A DNA stretch of 64,000 nt. Origin: Nymphaea colorata. Taxonomy: Eukaryota; Streptophyta; Magnoliopsida; Nymphaeales; Nymphaeaceae. The notes beneath the pieces were generated by a model. It saw only the letters and a program-made list of their open reading frames with translations, was not told the DNA's origin and searched no databases. Position numbers and translations under genes: made by a program. Below, in pieces: positions 24,300 to 34,947 of this stretch (positions within the stretch are counted from its first letter, which is position 1; every line of letters starts with the position of its first letter). Location: the NCBI RefSeq assembly GCF_008831285.2, contig NC_045144.1:7428176-7492175 (forward strand), read 5' to 3'.

Positions 24300-25944
24300 G
24301 AAAGAGGGATGAACGATACGGTTCGAGACGTGCTCACCTCTCCTCGATCTTCCCGATCCGATCCTCTCTCTCCTCCCCGATCTCTCCCACCATTGAGGTC
24401 CATCCCGCGCTTTCTCTCTCCGTCGCGCTCTCTCTCTCCCTTCCCTCCTCCTCTCCATCTCTCCCACTGTCGCACAGTTGGTCTCTCTCTCTCTCTCGCC
24501 GTTCAGCCGCTTCTCCATCCCTCGCCGTCGACCCAGACCTCGCCGTGGCGGTGACCGTCGCCGTCGCCCTCACACGTACAGGCATCGTCTCCCCACTCTC
24601 TTTCTGCCGGAGAAGTCCGTCTCTAGGTGTGCTCTTTTTGGTTCGAGATTTATGGAGTGAGTATGGGTTTCTCTATTGAATCCGTTTGTTTTTTTCATTT
24701 CGATGATTGCAGTAGCAGTTGTATATGCATGTTTTCTGTGTTTAGAACCCTGATTTCGGTCTTTGTTCTCTTGGGTTGAGGTTTCTGCACTGAATTTTGA
24801 ATTGATCGAGAAGGTCGCTTGGGTTTCTGTTTACTTATAGGTAGTTGTGTTTGTTGTGCCTCCGAAATGACCACGTTCGTTATTGTCGAATTGTCTTCAT
24901 GATCTATTGCGAATACGTTGTTCATTTTGGGATTCCTTGATTAGGTTCGCTTATTGCCTTTCAGGAACTGTTTTGCATGAGTATGTTATGGGCAATGATA
25001 GGTGCATTGTGATTTTTGGAATGTCCGTGGAAGAGACGGTGTTGCTGATGGGCGTAGTTCTCACTTCTCAATGCAGCTTCACCATCAAAACCATAACTTA
25101 ACACCACTATGAATAGGTGGTACGCGTAGGGAGTCCTTTATAAAGCACTGTACTGTCTTCAATGGCCATGCATATCTTCAGAAACATGCTCAATTTTTTT
25201 GAGTACAATGTACGTAGAAAATCAGAAGATGTTTGTGAGCACATTGGGGTTGCGATTCTGTAAGTTCGAAACCCATGCTTTACCACATAAAAAACAATTT
25301 TACATCCGATGTGAGGCTTTCGAAACAGCTACATGGTTGTCTCCTGTCCCTTTTTGTGACACAGATGTAAACTGGCAAAAGAACAGTTGCAAAGATGGTC
25401 TACCAATGAGAGTCTCCTGCCAACCTTGGAATCTTAAGACTGCAATTGTAAGTTCTACATTGCTTTTAACTAGTATAGTTATCCTTCTAATTTTTATCAT
25501 GCTATCAGTTCCTATCAATCAATGGTGCTGGGATGGACAGACTCTTAATTTATGCAAGTTTAAAGCAGAAAATTACTTTCTCCTTTTCTGTTTAAGCACA
25601 ATGTTTATGCTAAGTGGGTCAGAATTTGGTATAGGGTTCGCTAGATGTTTATTTTAAGCATGTGACATTTTTGCCTTGTATCTAATGTCACTACTTCCAA
25701 TGCAATGACTTTTCCGTTTTTTCATATTTAGGAGGAATAGCCATTATTGATTATTTAATATTGCTGCCATCTAGAATCCAATGCCTACTTCGAAATTGTT
25801 GATGCAACCCTTGTTTTTAATGCCTAGTTGGAAATTGAAGGTGCAATTTTTGTTTCTATATACTTTTTAGTTTTTACTACTAAAAACACTTGTGACTAAA
25901 ACATGTATTTTGTTGTTTATTTTATGGTAGGAAGGTTTTCAAAC
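24300..25944 (+). promoter_or_regulatory. Inferred promoter and split 5' UTR of the FAR1-related gene
   Basis: A sudden CT- and GC-rich stretch (about 24330-24640) resembles a plant core promoter and leader with pyrimidine patches. Likely leader exons are one ending near 24655 before gtgagt, one from 24965 (after tttcag) to 25447 (before gtaagt), and the last from 25931 (after atggtag). A 149-codon open frame at 25208-25657 lies over the second leader exon, has no recognised domain, and crosses the predicted donor, so I regard it as leader sequence rather than a gene. The exon model is inference. Confidence 0.4.
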
Positions 25945-28878
25945 ATGGATCCAAGTTGCAGCTCTACAAGTTCAAATGTGTCAAGGAAGGGAGACATGTT
26001 TACAAGTGCAAATGTGCGAGAAGCTAAAGCTAATGAAATGATGACAGCATTGAACAATGTTGATGAAATAGTAGAGGACACTAATTTGCAAGGAAATGAG
26101 GATGTTGAAATTGAGAAATTTTGTGTTGAAGGAACAAACTCAAAAGAAGAGCTAGTTCCAGATGTTTCTAGTGAATATGTGCCTTATGTTGGAATGGAGT
26201 TTGACGATGAGGATAAAGCATATGAATTTTACAATACATATGCTAGGATGGGTGGATTTGATACATGTGTACGTGACTCCAAAAGGAAAAAGGGTGTTGT
26301 TTGTTGGAAACAATTTGCTTGCAAGAAAAATGGCTTTAAGAAACAGAAAGGCAATGAGAGAAAGGAATATCCAAGTACTAAATGTGGTTGCAAGGCATGG
26401 ATGTCCATCGAACTCAATTTAGAGAAAAAAAAGTGGCGTGTGCATAATATTCAATATGCACACAATCATTACTTGCATTCATCATCAGAAATGTATTTTC
26501 ATAAGACAGCAAAGAAGATGAATACTTCTCAAAAGAATGTAGTAGAGGCAATGATCGGATCTGGCTTGACAGCATCAGAAGTCATGGATCTTTTGGCATT
26601 TCAGATTTGGGACATGAAACATATGACATTCACTAGGCAAAAATTGGATATTCTTTTCCAAGAAATTGCAGACAGTTATCATGGAAAAGATTGTCAAACT
26701 ATGGTCAATTATTTCAAGAAAAAGAAAAATGCAAATCGGAATTTTTATTATGCCATTCAAGTTGATAAGGTTGGACAATTAGGAAACTGTTTCTGGGTAG
26801 ATGCAACAGCGCGTGAAGATTATCATCATTTTGGAGACGTGGTATCGTTTGATTTGATGTATAGTAGAAACAAATATGACATGATCTTTGCTCAATTTAC
26901 AGGTGTAAATCATCATAACCAAAACATCATTTTTGGGTGTGCATTGCTGATTGATGAGAACAAAGAAACATTTAAATGGGTTTTTGAACAATGGCTGCGT
27001 TCAATGGGTGATCGAGCTCCAATTACATTTCTAACTGATCAAGATTTTATATTGGAGTCAACGTTAAAAGAAGTCCTTCCAAGTACAGTGCACAAGTATT
27101 GTAATTGGGACATATTTGCAAGAATGCCAAAATATATTGAAAACTTGTTTAAACAAGATCACCACTTCAAACGCCTATGGGATGCCTGGTTTTTCAAGTC
27201 AGAGACAATCGAAGAATTTGAGAAAAGATGGAATGAAATGATAAGTTCATATCCTCAATTGGAAACCATTGAATGGGCCACAATCTTATGGAAAGAAAGA
27301 GATAAATGGGCTAAACCATATTTTAATGGTACTTTGATGGTGGGAATGTCTATGGCTCAACGAAGTAAAAGCATAGATAATTATTTTAAGAATTGGGTTG
27401 GTGAAGATACAACTTTGAGTGAACTTATTGTAAAATATGATGTGACAATTGGTAGACAGCGATACAATGAGAAGGAAATGGATTTCAAAATGTACGACAA
27501 AATTGAGCCCATTAAAACACATCATCCTATGGAAGCTCATTTACGAGATACATTTACTCCAGAGATTTTCAAAAAATACTTTCAAGAAGAACTTTTGGCA
27601 ACTACGACTTGCACGGCATTGCTTAATCAACCTGTTGGTGAAGTGAGAGAATATACTGTTACGCAAGTGATACAAGACTATCGCAAAGATGGAGTAGTTC
27701 CAATTTTTAAGGAATACACAATTTCATATGACGAGGAAAGTCAGAAGTTGTCAAGTTGTCGATGCACATTATGGGAATCTTTAGGTGTTGTTTGTTGTCA
27801 TATGTTTACGGTATTTAATGCAGAACAAATATTCAAACTACCACCAGCCTATATACTCAAGAGATGGAGTAAACATGCAAGAAAAGGTGTTGTACAAAAA
27901 TTTTCAACTTCTCAAGCATTGCCAGATCCACAATCTTCCTTATTAGTAAAGAGAAATATTCTTCATTCAAAGGCAAATATGTGCATCGATGAAGCATTGT
28001 CGTGTGATGAATGTTATGAGGATGCATTAGATGAGTTTGATAAATTGCTAAAGCATATGCAAAATGTCAAGAGTAAGGTTAATGTGTCAATCATGAATGA
28101 TCGTGAAGTAGTTCAAGTCAGTGTTATCGATGATAACTGTTGCAATGAAAGTGCACATATGGAAGTGTTGCAAAGCACTAATGAAGATGAAAATCATGAT
28201 GTTATCCCAAGGAGTCATGAACTAGTTTGTGCCAAAGCAAGTTCAAGGCAGATCATTGCAGACATCCATCAAACGAAACTGCAAAGGTTTTGTGCGACTT
28301 GTGGTCAACTTGGACATAATTCTCGGGCATGTAGTCGAAGCATGAAAGCAAGGTAAATTTACTTAATATACTCAGTTTACATAAAAATATAGATTTTTTA
28401 CTCATTTGGGAGTTATATAGGAATACTTCAACCAATGGTGAGGTTGCGAAACAAAGAATATGCCATTATTGTCAAGGAACAGGCCATGATAAGAGAAATT
28501 GTCCAAAATTGAGAGATGCAGGTATCGAACTACAAAGATTGTGTTCAACTTGTGGTCAACATGGACATAATTCTCAGACATGTAGTCTAGGCACGAGAGC
28601 AAGGTAAAGTTGTTTACTTGATATATCCAATTTACATAAAGCTACAGTTTTTATTCATTTAACAGCTATGCAGGAATACTTCAACCGATGGTGAGGTTGC
28701 GAAACAAAGAACATGTCATTCATGTAAAGGAACAGGCCATGATAAGAGAAATTGTCCACAATTGAAAAATGCAGGCAAATATGTTTATGCATGCTACTTT
28801 TTTGAACATTGTATGTCATTTAATATAGCAGTTTTTTTTACAGGATGCACCTCTACAGGGGATACACAATGCACATAG
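25945..28878 (+). CDS. FAR1-related transcription factor with C-terminal zinc-knuckle array
   Basis: Exons 25945-28352, 28421-28603, 28674-28774 and probably 28844-28878 give 908 aa. The start MDPSCSS at 25945 is preferred over the ATG at 25903, because a gtag acceptor at 25930 separates them. Domains in order: acidic N-terminus; FAR1 DNA-binding zinc domain (about 85-178, with YNTYARMGGF, CGCKAW and HNH); MULE-type transposase-derived domain (about 267-391); SWIM zinc finger (about 604-620, CRC...CCHMF); CCHC knuckles CATCGQLGHNSRAC (about 783), CHYCQGTGHDKRNC, CSTCGQHGHNSQTC and CHSCKGTGHDKRNC. FHY3/FAR1 and FRS proteins are nuclear regulators domesticated from Mutator transposases. Four knuckles after the SWIM domain are unusual. 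The last intron (28775-28843) has a GC donor and a length divisible by three, so retention also leaves the frame open to the same stop. The transposase acidic triad looks incomplete. Confidence 0.88.
28282..28783 (+). repeat. 251-bp exon-plus-intron tandem duplication in the FAR1-related gene
   Basis: Units 28282-28532 and 28533-28783 align through coding and intron sequence. Each starts with a caaagRttKtgt block encoding a C..CGQ.GHNS..C knuckle, continues through the donor aaggtaaa, a 68-70-base intron and an acceptor followed by gaatacttcaacc, then a CH.C.GTGHDKRNC knuckle. Introns as well as exons are conserved, so this is a genomic duplication. Confidence 0.92.
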
Positions 28879-29100
28879 TTCTTCTTTGTTCCATGTGACA
28901 CAGGTATTTGAGTGTGTGTTGTGGTGAAATTTTGTGCAACTTGACTCTGTCATCTACTACATTTCTCACAGTTTAATTAGACAATATTACAAAACTTGTT
29001 GATTAAAAAAAAAAAAAACTCAGCTTGGATAGTCAATATTATGCATCTTTTTGAATTTATTGTTTCTACAAGGTGTTAATTCAAGTACATTTTTTATATT

Positions 29101-31107
29101 AGTGACAAGATTGATGCTATCATTAGTAATTGGGAGATGGACATGGTGCACATGAACCTAGTAGGAGGCTGTGTTGGATCCCAACAGCTGAAGATAGAGC
29201 TGCTTGTACAGGTAGAGGGTATTTTTCATTTTTCACATGTTTGATGTGTGCTTTATTTACAGAAATGTATTTTTAGATCTCTCATACGGTATCTTCCTTT
29301 GTAGTTCCTATATCACATGAATGCACAAAAACATTCATATCCATGCACGTGCATTTTCATCTGCATAACACACTTCTTTGTGATAATTTTTTTCACATTT
29401 TAGTATACTCCGTTAAGTTCATAAAAGGTCGTATATTTCTTTCTTGACATATTTGATCACTTAAACTATAGATGGATGGTTTAACAAGGGCTGTTTTTAT
29501 TTTGACTGCAACAAACTTGCCTTGGGAACTGGATGCTCCTTTCAGCATATTAAGAAACGTGTTTCCTTCTATTGTTTATCCTCTGTAAACCAGGTTATGA
29601 TGCTAAAATTTTGCTGCTACTGGACTTTGTAATGATTTTGCTTTAATTTTTTAATATCCTCTGTTAACCAGATGATGATGCTAAATTTTGGTTCTACAGG
29701 ACTTTGTAATGGTTTTGCTTTATTTTTCTTTAGCACTTTTCACAAAATAGTCCAAAATCAGTTTGTTAACAATCCTGAATGGTTACAGAAAGTTTATGGT
29801 GAGTAGTAAAAGACATTCCAGCCTGATGTTTCTCCATTTGGTGAAATTTATAAAATTATTTTAGTAGTTAGCTTCCAAAACAATTTTTGTGTAATTAATG
29901 TATTTGTAATACATTAGCATATGCCTGTATGCTCATTACACTGTCAAATAATTGGAAATTCATGCTTACATTGCTGTAATTTGACTTGGCTCGCCATGAA
30001 GATTCTTGTAGTACTTCCTGAACCGGAAGTGAGAAGGGCTATCTTTGAAGAGCATTTGCCATCTACCAGTGACAATGAGCTTCCATATGATGTTATGGTA
30101 GACGGGTTAAAAGGTCATTCGTCATCAGACATCTATGGAAGGTATGATGTTGCAGTATGCATCCACTCAGGCGCTTGAGGGCCGCTATAGAACAGAAAGG
30201 CGATAGCCTTGTGGAAGGTATGATGTTGCTCAAGTTGTCTGCAAATCAATGTATTTGTAACAGTTATTTTTCTATTCCATAAACCTTGAACTCTTTTTGG
30301 ATCCTTTTGTTTTCAGTCGTTTAGAGTTCTCTTTTCTAGATGCTAACTGATTTTATGAATTGTAGTATTTTTCTAGTTAAGCTATTTTTAAGAGTCAAAG
30401 TTAAAGAGAGGAAATGGGATTCGTTCAATCTCATAGATCTGCCATTCTTCCCTCAACTCCAAATGCATCAGAAAGTTGCCGTAGAAATCTTCCTTCTATT
30501 CCTCTCTCTTAAGTTATCACCTTTTTAGTTTGAAACTATGAACATGGAAATTAGGTGCTAACTGCTGTCTGACATTCTTTTACTTCATTTCTTTATATGA
30601 ATTATCGCTTTCTCTTTCAACATTTTTTTTAGGTGTTCTTTTGGTAAAATAAAAACACATAATTGCCAGCGTCAGGACTTGCAGGTTTGATTGCAGTTCT
30701 GTCTGCAACCAACTGCCACTTTCTATCTTTAATTTTTCCTCTAGTTCTTCTCCAGATCACTGAATACTGTCATCAACTTGCAAAATGCATAGGTAAGAAA
30801 CAATAGTCAATAAGATGTATGGATACTTTGGGCTTTTTATTTTGATAGAAACACGAAGGTTTGGTGGGAAGGATAGCCTATTTTTCTATAAAGTGATCCT
30901 TGAATATGCAAGCCAAATTTCACCAAAGGGGTGGCGTCTTTGCTAAGTTTGTGAATAAATCTAAGCCGACCAGCTTGTTTAAGTTTTTAGCAGTTCTCAA
31001 GAAGTTGGCCTGTGGTTCAAGAAGATGTGGATCTAGCTTTCAACACTAGACCTTCAGCTGATTTCATTGCACACCGTTATAAACAATTCAATAAGGACTA
31101 TGGCTGA
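29101..31107 (+). pseudogene. Katanin p60-like AAA ATPase pseudogene
   Basis: Four decayed exon remnants lie in gene order. (1) 29101-29211: KIDAIIS, then SRRL and KIELLVQ, split by a frameshift and an insertion of about 16 bases. (2) 29472-29561: MDGLTRAVFILTATNLPWEL then a broken arginine-finger region. (3) about 30010-30220: LPEPEVRRAIFEEHLP and DNELPYDVMVDGLKG, then frameshifted sequence matching the M.PLRR region. (4) 31009-31107: EDVDLAFNTRPSADFIAHRY and FNKDYG then a stop. These match the second half of the AAA module and the C-terminal end of plant katanin-p60-A-like proteins. Splice sites between remnants partly survive, so it arose from a genomic copy rather than a processed transcript. 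The Walker A part is not visible. It lies directly after the FAR1-related gene. Confidence 0.85.
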
Positions 31108-34100
31108 CGCCATGTTCTATAGATAATCCACCTTGTTTTTTGAAAGTTAGCTCCTTTGTAAGCCTAGATCATCTTCAATCTTTCTGCGATAGACAATTAT
31201 TTTGCATTCTCTGTTTGACGCATAAAGGAGTTAATTGCGGGTCTTGCTAGTGAAGTTTTACGTATTAATTGGTTACATTTCATGTCTATTATTGTTTTTT
31301 ATAACGATGCTTTGATTAATGGTATGAATTTCTGCCCGTAAATGAGGGAGGCGCGTAGACGTGCCTTGTCTTTGACGTTGCCTAAATCCTTGGTATCAGA
31401 GGTAAAGCAGTAGTATCGGGGCTCACCCAAGGGTTGATCGATGCCCATTCATGTCGGAGCCGTGTTCTTTTGTTTTACTTATTAAATTTGAGTGCTAAGC
31501 ACCTGAGATTTAAGAATAAAAATGTGCAGTATTAAGCTCAATAGTACAAATATATTATAACCTGTAAAACAAAGTAGAAAACTATCTATAACTATTAAAT
31601 TAGTATCTTCAGCTGACTAGGTTGTGTTTGATATGTCACCGAACCAACCACATTTTCCTCCAATAAGGATGAAAAAGAGCAGCAGCGCGTGTACAAACAC
31701 GACTCACACGGCATATCTTTGGGACTTGAGAATACGTTCATGTTCTGAGTTTTTTTGTTGGCTTCGTGCATTTTTCGAGCTAGTATTTCGTCATAGTCCC
31801 AGGTGAGCTGGGAGGATTATGACCTACTACCCCGCTAAGAGGGTTAAAACTTCTTTCTCATGCCTCTTCGGTTCAGTACTGCATGGGGGCTTTACTGTAG
31901 TCTGTTCATTGTCAGCTGGATGCTGCGGCCTACCCATGTGGCCCAAGGACTTTACACCCATGCAGCCTTCTATTGTGCCTCACTTGCTCTCAGCCCCTTG
32001 AGGCTTGTTCCTGCCATGGTTGAACAATAAGAGTCTGTTTGGCAAATATGGCCCAAAATGTGGAGCAGATTCATGGAAAACATTAAAAAGTATTTTATGA
32101 ATCTGCCCTAAATTTTGGGACAGATTTGTGGAACAGTTAGAAACTGTTTTATTTATCAAATGAGCCTGAAGAGGAACATGACGCTGGAGACTATGATCAG
32201 CAAATGATAGAAAAGGAACCTTTTATAACTATAAATGGCCTTTACAGTGGCTATTTTGTGGAAGATGTTTTTGTCACCAAACAACAAAAGGTCATATTTA
32301 GCCTCTTTGCGAGGAACAGGCATCTTTTCACAAGCAAAGGATTGTTATCATAACACCAAAATATGAACATAAGGTGTGTTTCCTTTGAAATATGGCTGTT
32401 CATCATATAGCTCATTTCTTTTTAATGCATGTGAACTAGGAATGTATAATGAGTGAGCTGAGCTCAGGCAGCTCAAGCTTGGCTTGAGTTACATATTGCT
32501 CGGCTCGGGCTTGAGTCAAGCTTTATGAGGTGATATTGACTAATATATAATGAGTGAGCTGATTTCAGGCAGCTCAAGCTTGGCTTGAGTCGCATATTGC
32601 TCGGCTCGAGCTTGAGTCTAGCTTTATGAGGTGATCTTGATTCGGTAAACTCAGTCCAAGGTTGAGCTTGACACGTTTAAGCTCATGTCAGTAAACTCAA
32701 GGATGCTGAGATACCACCCTGCTTTCTGCCAATTGTTCCAATGATCACTTCATGAGACCCAAAACTTGTCCAAGATATAGAATATTTGTTATATCATGCA
32801 CGTAAAAACTGATTTTTTTTCCTCCGATAACATTTTGAACTTAACTCCGTACTTGAAAAATAGTGCACACTGTCGAGTAGGCGGCAGAGCGGCATCATTT
32901 GTTAATAACCAGTAAGAATAATCAGCATGACTGACCAAGTCCAGCATACACTCGCAAGTTGGGTTTTTTGTAAGGATTATGACATAAACAGGTCGCAACG
33001 TAAGTAACTAAAGCTGTTTGACAACCAAAACATGTCAAAGAAAAAATGTCTCGTTACTTTTCTCTTTTCCTTGTGCAATATATCAAATACTGGTGGAATT
33101 AGTAAAATTTGAGGAAACAAGATAGTTGTAAAACAAGAAGAAATTCTGAACACTGTATCCATTGATCCTATGGTGAACTGGCAAGAGGCACTTGGCGGCT
33201 ATGGCTGGCCAAAACTGCAGAAAACCAGTAAAATTCATTGTGGGCCAACAAGATCCAAAACGGATCAAAGGAGTGACAAAAAGAATCATCTTAAGGTAAG
33301 TTTATATGCTACCCAAACAGTACTTTCTACATGCATTTGTCACTTCTTCACTGTATGACAAAACAAACAGGTGATGTATATTCACCTCCTTGTTCCTGCA
33401 AATTTTGTAAGCATCAAACTAGTGCTGGCACTTACTATTGTCATGACCAAAATAACCCAAAAGGTTCATCTTCATCTAGAAGTTCAGAGAGATAAATGCA
33501 CCAAACAGGCGTCATGCTCAAACGCACACCAGAACAAAGTGTACTTGTTAATACAAGTTTACACCTTGGTCTGCCGCCGTTCTTCGGTACCAAATCAACC
33601 TTTCCTACCTAAGCCTTCAAAAGCTTAACAATTTCTAGGTCGGCTTTAGCATTCAAAACAGAGAATCTGATCCTACCGAAAGACAACATATTGTTCCCAA
33701 AGCCTGTAGTTTGATTCTGCTTACATGCCCTACTTGTTGCCATCCTCATCCACCTCTCATGCATTCGCAAAAGTAACTTTAGTGTAAGGCCTTCCAAAAG
33801 AGGAAAAGTCCTCTCCCTGACTCCACTTGATCCTCCCAACCTTGATGACAGTTATCAACGAGTTTCCACAGCGAACAACTCTGATAAACCTGCTACCAAT
33901 CAGAGGTTCAGACTTCAGCATTAAGGTGCCAAATGAGTACTTGTAACATGTAAGGAGCAGAATTTGGCAATAGGCGTAGTTGTTCTGGACCTGATTTTTT
34001 AAGACTTATTGCTGTACACATACAAATTGGCGAATTGTTGTACTCCGTTAGAAAGTGGTATAAATGAAACAAAGTTTTCAGTTATTTAACGTTTTGTTAA

Positions 34101-34947
34101 ACTTCTCGAGCACATTGATAATGATTTACAGTAACTAATGCAAACATATACCACGACGAGGGTAAGGTGCCACTGTAAGTAGTGTTAGTGAACGAAACCA
34201 TGCTATTGATGCTATCTATCAGTTAGCAGGAACTGCGTCATTAATTGATACAACCTTGCAGCAAATTCCATAACAAAATCATCGAGTCTATAGCCTTGTG
34301 ACAAATTATGCATGTTAAACACGGTAACACCAATCAGTGAAGCAGCTGTTGTGTCATTGAATGATTTTTCATTGTGGTCTCTGGAATTCCTGTAATTTGA
34401 GTTCACCGTGATGAGCCGTATCCTGTAGGGCCTATAACTTCAATAATACAATGTGGAAGGTTTTCTGCCAAAGAAGTCTGCACAGATAAAATGGATTTAT
34501 GTGTATTTGGATGATCAAAGACCCTAATTACAAGTTTTGTTGTTAAAAAGTTCCAAACAGAAAAAAGATAGTTCAAGTCTTCATAGTAATTTCAATGCTT
34601 CGCATGTTCGACACCATGGTCCAGGGATAACTACCCTCTTAGTAGCAGACCAGCACAAAAGCATTTGCATGAATAGACCAATCATACTTAACCAACCCCT
34701 TATAAGTTTCCGTTTTTCAAAGAAATTACTCAAATATCTATACTGTTACAAAAAATGGCTAATACATTTGTGCATATAACCAGAAGCAAGTTATTGCCAA
34801 AAGAATTTGCCCTCAAGCAAGAATACTTCACCCAACACGTGGTCAGGTTGCCCACTCAATAAAATCTCACAATCAATATTTTCATGGCCTGCCGTTGCAG
34901 TTCTTGAAGAGAGACCTAATTCCAGCCCCACAGAATCAGAGGATGAA
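31108..34947. other. Spacer between the katanin pseudogene and GAUT gene
   Basis: No supported gene. It includes a possible MITE at about 32033-32168 (weakly complementary ends gtttggcaaat / atcaaatgagcc), the 101-bp tandem duplication at 32447-32648, and a stretch at 33600-33900 with broken coding-like frames on the minus strand that I could not assign. The GAUT 3' UTR should occupy the right-hand few hundred bases. Confidence 0.5.
32447..32648. repeat. Two-copy tandem duplication, period 101 bp
   Basis: The unit with gagtgagctga, caggcagctcaagcttggct and ctttatgaggtgat occurs twice, exactly 101 bases apart, with few substitutions. The gctcaagcttgg/gctcggctcg content resembles the interior of hAT-like MITEs. 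Confidence 0.9.

Noticed and set aside
24243-24660. Arg/Glu-rich and Ser/Pro-rich ORFs on both strands
   Set aside because: Translation of a CT-rich promoter and leader; low complexity on both strands.
25208-25657. 149-codon ORF upstream of the FAR1-related gene
   Set aside because: No recognised domain, crosses a strong gtaagt donor at 25448, and fits better as leader sequence.
25903-25944. In-frame upstream ATG giving a 14-residue longer FAR1-related protein
   Set aside because: It lies before a good splice acceptor (atggtag at 25930) in probable intron sequence; MDPSCSS at 25945 is the better start.
31624-32001. Two 60-codon ORFs in a GC-richer stretch
   Set aside because: No family resemblance, no splice context, and embedded in repeat debris.
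33609-33910. Minus-strand coding-like frames (MGGSSGVRERTF... and a second frame with RFIRVVRCGNSLITVIKVG)
   Set aside because: Stops and frame changes interrupt them and I recognise no family; may be a decayed gene fragment but not supportable here.
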